Source: Rhodobiaceae bacterium
GTDB lineage: Bacteria > Pseudomonadota > Alphaproteobacteria > Rhizobiales > Tepidamorphaceae
NCBI GenBank assembly: GCA_020637985.1
Contig: JACKJK010000010.1
Coordinates: 1-64,000, forward strand
Direction: 5' to 3'
DNA: 64,000 nucleotides
The position numbers were made by a program, and so were the translations under genes. Below are positions 57,667 to 64,000 of the stretch, one piece after another; position 1 is the stretch's first letter; every line of letters starts with the position of its first letter. The notes under the pieces are model-generated. The model did no database searches. It saw only the letters and a program-made list of their open reading frames with translations, and was not told where the DNA came from.

Positions 57667-59280
57667 TCAGTTGCCAGCCCGGATGCGGTCGGCGGCGGCC
57701 TCGGCGATCATGATGACCGGCGAGTTGGTGTTACCCGAGGTGATGGTCGGCATGATGGATGCGTCGATGACGCGCAGGCCCTCGATGCCCTTCACCTTTA
57801 ACGCGGGGTCGACGACGGCTGCATCGTCCGTGCCCATGCGCGCGGTGCCGACAGGGTGGAAGATGGTGGTACCGATGTCGCCGGCGGCACTGGCGAGATC
57901 GGCGTCCGTCACGGCCTGCGGGCCGGGCTTGAACTCCTGCGGACGGTAGCGCTGCAGGGGCTCTTGCGAGACGATTCTGCGCGTCAGGCGGATGCCGGCG
58001 GCGGCAACCGCGCGGTCGCCGTCGGTCGACAGATAGTCTGGATCGATTTCGGGGTGCGCCTTCGGGTCCGGCGAAGAAATGCGGACGTGGCCGCGGCTTT
58101 CGGGCCTGAGGTTGCAGACGCTGGCCGTGAAGGCCGGGAAGGGATGCGGCGGCTGTCCGAAGGCTTCGAGCGACAGCGGCTGGACGTGGTATTCGAGATC
58201 GGGCGTCGCGACGCGGTCCGACGACTTCGCGAAGGCGCTGAGCTGGCTCGGCGCCATCGACATGGGGCCTGAGCGAAAGAAGGCGTACTCGAGGCCGATC
58301 ATCGCCTTGCCCCACAGCGAATTGGCGAGCGTGTTGAGGGTCTTCACGCCCTCGACCTTGTAGGCGCAGCGGATCTGCAGATGGTCCTGGAGATTGGCAC
58401 CGACGCCGGGCGCTTCGTGCAGGACATCGATGCCGTGACGCTGCAGCAGGTTGCCGGGGCCGATGCCTGACAGCTGCATCAGCTGCGGCGAGCCGATGGC
58501 ACCGGCGGCCAGCAACACCTCGCGGCGGGCGGCGATCGTCTGCGTCTCGCCCTGGCGGTCGAAGCGCACGCCGGTGGCGCGCTTGCCGTCGAATAACAGG
58601 CGCTCGGCCTGCGCGTGGGTGATGATGGTGAGGTTGGGGCGGCCACGTGCGGGACGCAGGAAGCCCTTCGACGTGCTCCAGCGCCAGCCGGATTTCTGGT
58701 TCACCTTGAAATAGCCGACGCCGAGATTGTCACCGCGGTTGAAGTCGTCGCTGGCGGGGATGCCGGCGGCGATGCAGGCGTCGCGGAAGGCATCGAGGAT
58801 GTCCCAGCGCAGGCGCTGTTCCTCGACGCGCCACTCCCCGCCCGATCCGTGCATGTCGTCGGCGCCGGCGTAATAGTCCTCTGACTTGATGAAGTAGGGC
58901 AGCACGTCGTCCCACGCCCAGCCGACGTTGCCAAGCTGGCGCCAGTGGTCGTAGTCGGCGGCCTGGCCGCGCAGGTAGAGCATGCCGTTGATCGATGAGC
59001 AGCCGCCGAGCACGCGGCCGCGCGGATAGCCGATGGCGCGGCCGTTGAGGCCCGTCTGGGGTGTTGTTGTGAACCCCCAGTCGGTGCGCGGATTGCCGAT
59101 GCAATAGAGATAGCCGACGGGGATGTGTATCCAGTGGTAGTTGTCGTTGCCGCCGGCTTCCAGCAGGGCAACCGTCGTATTCGGGTCCTCGCTCAGGCGA
59201 TTGGCGAGGACGCATCCCGCGGTGCCCGCGCCGACGATGACGTAGTCGAAGGTGCCGATGTCGCGTGTCTCTTCTGCCAT
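57667..59280 (-). CDS. GMC-family oxidoreductase (choline/alcohol dehydrogenase type)
   Basis: 537 residues. FAD motif DYVIVGAGTAGCVLANRL, GMC signature 1 PRGRVLGGCSSINGMLYLRG, signature 2 AAGAIGSPQLMQLSGIGPG, and the catalytic His region FHPVGTARMGTDDAAVVD. Length and motifs match BetA/AlkJ-like choline or alkanol dehydrogenases, which oxidise alcohols using quinone or oxygen. No signal peptide. No betaine aldehyde dehydrogenase gene nearby, so the alcohol is unknown. Confidence 0.9.
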   Translation of the reverse strand: MAEETRDIGTFDYVIVGAGTAGCVLANRLSEDPNTTVALLEAGGNDNYHWIHIPVGYLYCIGNPRTDWGFTTTPQTGLNGRAIGYPRGRVLGGCSSINGMLYLRGQAADYDHWRQLGNVGWAWDDVLPYFIKSEDYYAGADDMHGSGGEWRVEEQRLRWDILDAFRDACIAAGIPASDDFNRGDNLGVGYFKVNQKSGWRWSTSKGFLRPARGRPNLTIITHAQAERLLFDGKRATGVRFDRQGETQTIAARREVLLAAGAIGSPQLMQLSGIGPGNLLQRHGIDVLHEAPGVGANLQDHLQIRCAYKVEGVKTLNTLANSLWGKAMIGLEYAFFRSGPMSMAPSQLSAFAKSSDRVATPDLEYHVQPLSLEAFGQPPHPFPAFTASVCNLRPESRGHVRISSPDPKAHPEIDPDYLSTDGDRAVAAAGIRLTRRIVSQEPLQRYRPQEFKPGPQAVTDADLASAAGDIGTTIFHPVGTARMGTDDAAVVDPALKVKGIEGLRVIDASIMPTITSGNTNSPVIMIAEAAADRIRAGN

Positions 59281-59310
59281 CGGCCTCGGCCCCTGTCTCT
59301 AATTCTTTGC

Positions 59311-59355
59311 CGCATGATCTTTTCTGAAAAATCTGGGACTTTTCAGGGTCATGCG
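59311..59355. promoter_or_regulatory. nested inverted repeat between the GMC and MoxR genes
   Basis: CGCATGA/TCATGCG (59311-59317 with 59349-59355) encloses CTGAAAA/TTTTCAG (59324-59330 with 59340-59346). Both genes run on the minus strand, so this may be the MoxR terminator or a control site for the GMC gene. It has U-rich sequence on the minus-strand 3' arm. Confidence 0.5.
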
Positions 59356-59357
59356 CG

Positions 59358-60203
59358 CTAATTCTGGCCGCGGCGGGTCATGAAGGCCAGCCGCTCGAAC
59401 AGGTGCACGTCCTGCTCGTTCTTCAGCAGCGCGCCGTGCAGCGGCGGGATCAGTTTCTTGGGGTCGCGCTCGCGCAGCACCTGCGGGTCGATGTCCTCGG
59501 AAACCAGCAGCTTGATCCAGTCGAGTAGTTCCGAGGTCGAGGGCTTCTTCTTCAGCCCCGGCACGTCGCGGACCTCGAAGAACAGGGTCAGAGCCTCGTT
59601 GAGCAGGCGACCCTTGAGGCCCGGAAAATGCACGTCGACGATGGCGCGCATCGTGGCTTCGTCGGGGAACGAGATGTAATGGAAGAAGCAGCGGCGCAGG
59701 AAAGCGTCGGGCAGCTCCTTCTCGTTGTTGGACGTGATGATGACGATGGGGCGCGTAGCGGCACGGATCGTCTCGCCGGTCTCGTAGACGTGGAACTCCA
59801 TGCGGTCGAGTTCGAGCAGCAGGTCGTTGGGAAACTCGATGTCGGCCTTGTCGATCTCGTCGATGAGCAGCACGGGGCGCGTGTCGGCGGTGAAAGCCTC
59901 CCACAGCTTGCCGCGCTTGATGTAGTTGGCGATGTCGTGGACGCGCTCGTCGCCGAGCTGGCTATCGCGCAGGCGGCTGACGGCGTCGTACTCGTAGAGA
60001 CCCTGCTGCGCCTTGGTCGTAGATTTCACGTGCCACTCGATCAGCGGCAGGCCCATGGCGTCGGCCACCTCCTTGGCCAGCACGGTCTTGCCGGTGCCCG
60101 GCTCGCCCTTGATGAGCAGCGGTCGCTCCAGCGTCACGGCGGCGTTGACCGCAACGGTCAGATCCTTCGTGGCGACGTAGTTCTCGGTGCCTTCGAAACG
60201 CAT
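59358..60203 (-). CDS. MoxR-family AAA ATPase
   Basis: 281 residues. Walker A IKGEPGTGKTVLAKEVA, Walker B PVLLIDEIDKADIEFPND, sensor-1 region IVIITSNNEKELPDAFLRRC with the Arg finger. MoxR ATPases act as chaperones for protein-complex or cofactor insertion, normally with a VWA partner; the CoxE-like VWA gene lies 6.4 kb further along the same strand. The start MRFEGTENY follows GAGGAAG. Upstream extension to 60344 has no Met-proximal ribosome site. Confidence 0.92.
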   Translation of the reverse strand: MRFEGTENYVATKDLTVAVNAAVTLERPLLIKGEPGTGKTVLAKEVADAMGLPLIEWHVKSTTKAQQGLYEYDAVSRLRDSQLGDERVHDIANYIKRGKLWEAFTADTRPVLLIDEIDKADIEFPNDLLLELDRMEFHVYETGETIRAATRPIVIITSNNEKELPDAFLRRCFFHYISFPDEATMRAIVDVHFPGLKGRLLNEALTLFFEVRDVPGLKKKPSTSELLDWIKLLVSEDIDPQVLRERDPKKLIPPLHGALLKNEQDVHLFERLAFMTRRGQN

Positions 60204-60354
60204 GCGGCTTCCTCTCGTGGCGGTACGCGGCGCGAACCTATTGCCGGGACCAGACGGTGGCAAGCCCGCGCAGACCCGGCAGAAGATTCCCACTGCCGGT
60301 GCATTTCTGCCGCCTGGACCGGTTGCCTGTCGCCTTTGACGCATTCAACCAATT

Positions 60355-60370
60355 GAAATCATTGGATTTC
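60355..60370. promoter_or_regulatory. inverted repeat upstream of flgE
   Basis: GAAATC-ATTG-GATTTC, perfect and extended by one T-A pair on each side. It lies just ahead of a sigma-54-like promoter and could be an operator or activator site for the flagellar hook operon. Confidence 0.5.
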
Positions 60371-60376
60371 ATGACT

Positions 60377-60391
60377 TGGCACGGCGCTTGA
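60377..60391 (+). promoter_or_regulatory. candidate sigma-54-dependent promoter of flgE
   Basis: TGGCAC, five bases, TTGAT. The -24 element matches perfectly and the spacing is right, but the -12 element has A in place of the usual C (TTGA versus TTGC). The flgE ATG follows 79 bp downstream. In Caulobacter-type flagellar hierarchies hook genes are sigma-54 dependent; in many rhizobia they are not, so this needs testing. Confidence 0.45.
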
Positions 60392-60469
60392 TTGGTGTCT
60401 GGCGGAAAAGCATGCGCCCGCCTGCCGGCCATCCGGTGCGGGGCACAGGTCAGAACCGGAGGACATGTA

Positions 60470-61858
60470 ATGGGTATCTATGGGGCTATGGGGATCGCGG
60501 TTGGCGGCCTGAAGGCGCAGTCCTACGCGCTGGAGCAGATCTCCAGCAACATCGCGAACTCGCAGACGACGGGCTACAAGCGCATCGATACCAGCTTCGT
60601 CGACCTCGTCACCGACAGCCCCTACTGGCAGCAGGCGGGCGGCTCGGTGCAGGTTTACTCGCGCGGCACCAACACGGTGCAGGGCGACATTTCGAACGCT
60701 TCCGTCGGGACTTACATGGCGCTCAACGGCGACGGCTTCTTCATCGTCGACCAGCAGACCGGCGAATCCGACGGCGCGCCGATCTTCTCCGGCGTCAATG
60801 CCTACACCCGGCGCGGCGACTTCGAGATCGATGCCAACGGCTACCTCGTGAATGGTGCCGGGTACTTCCTCAAGGGCTTCCCGGTCGATTCCACGACGGG
60901 CAACATCTCCGGTTCGCTGCCGCAGGCGATGGAACTCAGCAACGACTTCCTGCAGGCCAACCCGACGACGGAAATCAAGTACCGCGCCAACCTCGCCGAC
61001 TACCCGCTGACGGCGAACGCCGACCCGGACGTGGCGAACAGCGAGCTGCTGGATGCGGCCGACTTCGCAAATGACCCGACCACCAGCGGTACGCTGGCTA
61101 CCGACGGGTATATCCAGGCGTCGGATGAAACGACCTTCCTGGAATCCTCCATCTCCGGCGGCGCGATCACGGTCTACGACCAGGGCGGCGGGCCGGTGAA
61201 TGTGCAGCTGCGCTGGGCGAAGGTCGCGTCCACCCAGAATGGCGATCCCGCCGACAACTGGAACATGTTCTACCTTTCCGACTCGACCGCCACGGGCACC
61301 AATGCCATGTGGACCAACGTCGGGCAGGACTACACGTTCGATTCCAGCGGGCAGCTCAGCCCTGCGGTCACGTCGGTCACCCTTACGGGACTGACCATCG
61401 ACGGATCGAGCATCGGCGACGTCACGCTGAACCACGGCACCGCCGGTCTTACCCAGTTCGCCGATGCAAACGGCAACGCCGAGGTGACCGAACTGAGCCA
61501 GGACGGCTATGCGGCCGGCGAGCTGGTCGGGGTGTCCATCTCCGAGACCGGCCGCGTGGTCGCCAGCTACACCAACGGGCGCTCCATCGACCTCTACCAG
61601 GTCGCGGTTGCCAAATTCAACGCCACCAACCGCCTGGCGAAGCTGGATGGCGGCGCCTATGCCGAGACCCAGGATTCCGGCCCGCCCATCGTCGACACCG
61701 AGGCGCGGATCATCGGCTCGGCACTGGAAAACTCCAACACGGACATCGCCGACGAGTTCACCAAGCTGATCACCACGCAGCAGGCCTACGCGGCGGGCAC
61801 GCGCATCGTGACCACCAGCGACGAGATGCTGCAGGAAGTCCTGAACATGGTGCGCTAG
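60470..61858 (+). CDS. flgE: flagellar hook protein FlgE
   Basis: 462 residues of the hook. N-terminal rod/hook motif MGIYGAMGIAVGGL and LEQISSNIANSQTTGYKRID; the FlgE outer domains follow; the C-terminal D0 helix has LENSNTDIADEFTKLITTQQ and ends TTSDEMLQEVLNMVR. It forms the universal joint outside the cell. The start is supported by GGAGG; the upstream frame to 60392 is not protein-like. First gene of flgE-flgK-flgL. Confidence 0.93.
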   Translation: MGIYGAMGIAVGGLKAQSYALEQISSNIANSQTTGYKRIDTSFVDLVTDSPYWQQAGGSVQVYSRGTNTVQGDISNASVGTYMALNGDGFFIVDQQTGESDGAPIFSGVNAYTRRGDFEIDANGYLVNGAGYFLKGFPVDSTTGNISGSLPQAMELSNDFLQANPTTEIKYRANLADYPLTANADPDVANSELLDAADFANDPTTSGTLATDGYIQASDETTFLESSISGGAITVYDQGGGPVNVQLRWAKVASTQNGDPADNWNMFYLSDSTATGTNAMWTNVGQDYTFDSSGQLSPAVTSVTLTGLTIDGSSIGDVTLNHGTAGLTQFADANGNAEVTELSQDGYAAGELVGVSISETGRVVASYTNGRSIDLYQVAVAKFNATNRLAKLDGGAYAETQDSGPPIVDTEARIIGSALENSNTDIADEFTKLITTQQAYAAGTRIVTTSDEMLQEVLNMVR

Positions 61859-61872
61859 GCGCATGCAATCCC

Positions 61873-61902
61873 GCCGGCGGCGTCGTTCACGTCGCCGCCG
61901 GC
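61873..61902 (+). terminator. hairpin between flgE and flgK
   Basis: A perfect 10-bp GC stem (61873-61882 with 61893-61902) with a 10-base loop lies in the 75-bp gap between the two genes. It may attenuate or process the message, lowering flgK relative to flgE, rather than end transcription. Confidence 0.5.
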
Positions 61903-61933
61903 GTCGAGTACCTGAGCGAAAGGATGAGGCGTC

Positions 61934-63793
61934 ATGGGTCTGGGCGGCGCGCTCGATGCGGCACTGGCAGGTCTGCGCGTGACAGGCGCGAGCCTGGAGC
62001 TGGTTTCGCACAACATCTCCAACGCCAATACCCCCGGCTATACCCGCAAGGTCCTCGGGCAGGTCGAGCAGGCGCCCGGCGGCAATGTCGCCGGCGTGCG
62101 CCTGAGCGACACGACACGCGTGCTCGACCAGCTGGTCAACCGTCAGCTGCAGCTTGAGTCCTCCGGCATGGGCTATGCCGACACCATCTCCCAGTACTAC
62201 ACCCAGATCGATGCCATGTTCGGCCAGCCCGGCGGGGCCGGTGCGCTCGACACGCTGATGAGCAACTTCACCGGTGCGCTGCAGGAACTGGCAACAAGCC
62301 CGGAATCGGCCATCGCGCGCGAGAACACGCTGCACAACGCGCAAGTCCTCGCGAACACACTGAACGCTATGACGAGCGACATCCAGGCGCTCAGGACCCA
62401 GACCGAGCAGGCGCTGAACGATGCGGTCGGGCGCGTCGGTGAAATCCTGCAATCACTGTCGGACCTGAACGCGGAAATCACCACGACGACGCAGGCAGGA
62501 CAGGCGCCCGCCTCGCTGCTCGACCGCCAGGACCAGCTGGTCGAGGAACTGTCGCGCTATATCGATATCCGCGTGCAGCCGCGCGAGCGTGGCGCGGTCG
62601 GCATCTACACGAATTCGGGCACGCTGCTGCTCGATGGCGACCCGGCGGTGCTGAGTTTCGACGCGCGCGGCACGATCACGCCAGAGGCGGCCTACAGCAG
62701 CGATCCCGCCGAGCGCGGCGTCGGCACCATCAAGTTGAGTTCGGGAAGCGGCTATTCGATCGACCTGATCGCCGACAGAGCGTTCCGTTCCGGAGAGATC
62801 AAGGCGCTCATCGATCTTCGCGACCAGATCCTGCCGCAGGCGCAGGCGCAGCTCGACGCGGTGGCGGATTCGCTGGCGCGCGCGCTGTCTGCCAAGGAAG
62901 TCGGCTCAAGCCCGGCGACATCGGGCGCGCAGACCGGACTTTCGGTCGACCTCGCCCAATTGCAGGACGGCGACAGCATCACGCTGACCTATACCGACGG
63001 ATCGTCAGTCGAGCACACGGTGACCATCGTGCGCGTCGATGAGGCCGGGGCGCCGGCGATCGGCAACGACTATACCGCCAACCCGGACGATACGGTGATC
63101 GCCATCAGTTTCGCCGGCGGCATCGCGGCGGCGGCTGCCGACATCGACGCGGCGCTCGGCGCCAGCCTGACGGCGACCTCCAGCGGCACGGTGCTCACCG
63201 TCCTCGACGACGGCGCGACCAACACCACCGACGTCACCGGGCTTTCGGCAACGGTGACGGAAACCTCGCTCAGCGGCGGCAGCGTCGCGCTCGCCTTCTT
63301 CAAGGATGGCGGCAACCCGTCGATCGACTACACCGCGCGCCATGGCGACGTGCCGCAGATCACCGGCTTTGCGGGGCGCATCCAGGTCAACCAGGCGCTG
63401 TTTGCCGATCCGCAGGCGCTGGTCGTCTACGACGCGGGCATCGCGTCCGGTGATCCGGCACGCCCGCAGGCGATCTACGAGCGGCTCGCGCTCGCTGACC
63501 GGTCATTCGGTGGCGCGACCGGGGTGAGCGGCTCGGTGGCGTTCAAGGGCAGCCTGCCGGAATTCATCAACCGGGTGATCTCGTTCCAGGGCCGCGAGGC
63601 TGAATCCGCGCAACGCGCCTTCGAAACGCAGGAGGTCGCCTACGAGCAGCTCAGCGAGCGCAGGGCTGCGGAATCCGGCGTCGATCTCGATACAGAGATG
63701 GCGTTCCTGATCAGCCTGCAGACCGCCTATCAGGCGAATGCCCGCGTCATAGCGACCTATCGCGAGATGACCGACATGCTGATGCGGATCTGA
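61934..63793 (+). CDS. flgK: flagellar hook-associated protein FlgK (HAP1)
   Basis: 619 residues. N-terminal GALDAALAGLRVTGASLELV with SHNISNANTPGYTRKVLGQV, the FlgK signature; a large central Thr/Ser/Asp-rich surface domain (about 330-510) and the C-terminal helix EMAFLISLQTAYQANARVIA. It joins the hook to the filament. ATG with AGGATGAGG ahead. Followed 16 bp later by flgL. Confidence 0.93.
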   Translation: MGLGGALDAALAGLRVTGASLELVSHNISNANTPGYTRKVLGQVEQAPGGNVAGVRLSDTTRVLDQLVNRQLQLESSGMGYADTISQYYTQIDAMFGQPGGAGALDTLMSNFTGALQELATSPESAIARENTLHNAQVLANTLNAMTSDIQALRTQTEQALNDAVGRVGEILQSLSDLNAEITTTTQAGQAPASLLDRQDQLVEELSRYIDIRVQPRERGAVGIYTNSGTLLLDGDPAVLSFDARGTITPEAAYSSDPAERGVGTIKLSSGSGYSIDLIADRAFRSGEIKALIDLRDQILPQAQAQLDAVADSLARALSAKEVGSSPATSGAQTGLSVDLAQLQDGDSITLTYTDGSSVEHTVTIVRVDEAGAPAIGNDYTANPDDTVIAISFAGGIAAAAADIDAALGASLTATSSGTVLTVLDDGATNTTDVTGLSATVTETSLSGGSVALAFFKDGGNPSIDYTARHGDVPQITGFAGRIQVNQALFADPQALVVYDAGIASGDPARPQAIYERLALADRSFGGATGVSGSVAFKGSLPEFINRVISFQGREAESAQRAFETQEVAYEQLSERRAAESGVDLDTEMAFLISLQTAYQANARVIATYREMTDMLMRI

Positions 63794-63809
63794 GCGAGGA
63801 CAGCGCGCC

Positions 63810-64000
63810 ATGACCAGCATACCCCCGCTTGTGAAGTCGATCGGATGGACGCGTGGCATCACCGACACCCGCGCGCAGATGCTCGACCTGCAGCGCCAGC
63901 TCGGCACCGGGCGCATCGCCGAGACTTACGGCGGGCTCGGCTCCGGGCGTTCGCTGGCGCTGTCCATGCAGGGGCAGCTCGCCAGGATCGACAACTTCCA
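63810..64000 (+). CDS. flgL: flagellar hook-associated protein FlgL (3' end outside window)
   Basis: The first 63 codons only: MTSIPPLVKSIGWTRGITDT, then RAQMLDLQRQLGTGRIAETY and GGLGSGRSLALSMQ. These resemble the coiled N-terminal part of FlgL/flagellin-like hook-filament junction proteins, and flgL is the expected neighbour of flgK in Hyphomicrobiales. The gene runs past the right edge of the window. Confidence 0.8.
   Translation, partial: MTSIPPLVKSIGWTRGITDTRAQMLDLQRQLGTGRIAETYGGLGSGRSLALSMQGQLARIDNF

Noticed and set aside
1..64000. mobile elements, prophage genes, tRNA or rRNA genes, CRISPR arrays
   Set aside because: No transposase, integrase, long terminal repeat, tRNA clover-leaf or repeat-spacer structure was recognised anywhere in the window.

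Overview
The window is 64 kb of high-GC DNA packed with genes on both strands. It looks like the chromosome of an alphaproteobacterium, most probably of the order Hyphomicrobiales (Rhizobiales). The evidence is a giant growth-pole-ring (GPR) type coiled-coil protein, an alphaproteobacterial CheZ-like phosphatase, an Mla operon with an auxiliary lipoprotein, a flgE-flgK-flgL locus, a full CtrA-type box and a cluster of GANTC (CcrM) sites. I saw no tRNA, rRNA, CRISPR array, insertion sequence or prophage. Most of the window is ordinary core and accessory metabolism.

Layout. 1-5 kb: end of a zinc-binding protein gene (znuA), a YeeE/YedE sulfur transporter, a crotonase, a glycosyltransferase/thioesterase pair and a DUF1194 protein. 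5-13 kb: a glutamine-synthetase-like ligase, aldehyde dehydrogenase and iron alcohol dehydrogenase set, then a divergent SDR/AraC pair and an MFS exporter. 12.8-17.5 kb: a tightly overlapping operon of DUF2157, GDYXXLXY, exported protein, ExbB, ExbD, ExbD and TonB genes. 17.5-20.6 kb: a degenerate receiver protein, a polyprenyl-phosphate glycosyl-1-phosphate transferase, a DMT transporter and a stand-alone Lrp ligand domain. 20.6-24.3 kb: a TPP riboswitch followed by thiM, thiE, thiD and an orphan TRAP solute-binding protein coupled to thiD by a 4-bp overlap. 24.3-31.2 kb: FAH-family hydrolase, orphan BtuF-like binding protein, an SDR lacking the usual catalytic pair, LpxH-like phosphatase plus glycosyltransferase, threonine dehydratase and CheZ-like protein. 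31.3-34.5 kb: MFS transporter and the dgcN-dgcA pair for D-glutamate catabolism. 34.6-38.5 kb: mlaE-mlaF-mlaD and an ABC auxiliary lipoprotein (outer-membrane lipid traffic).

38.5-45 kb: a 513-bp intergenic region holding a probable 6S RNA and a perfect 34-bp palindrome, then the 1,881-residue GPR homologue. The latter contains 17 exact tandem 29-residue repeats. A CtrA box lies upstream of it. 45-51.8 kb: Hpt protein, 2Fe-2S ferredoxin, beta-barrel protein, PuuA-like ligase, universal stress protein, methyltransferase, and a second YeeE transporter behind a strikingly AT-rich promoter with inverted repeats. 51.8-60.2 kb: CoxE-type VWA protein, YcjF/YcjX pair, SixA phosphatase, FAD oxidoreductase, GMC oxidoreductase and MoxR ATPase. 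60.4-64 kb: start of a flagellar hook locus (flgE, flgK, partial flgL) with a sigma-54-like promoter.

Functional themes are cell-pole and envelope organisation (GPR, Mla, YcjX/F, TonB/Exb), amine and amino-acid catabolism (two GS-like ligases, PuuB-like oxidase, DgcN/A), sulfur uptake, thiamine salvage and motility. The strongest candidates for undescribed biology are the riboswitch-controlled TRAP binding protein, the seven-gene Exb/TonB operon and the exact repeat architecture of the GPR protein. All calls come from reading the sequence; no database search was run.
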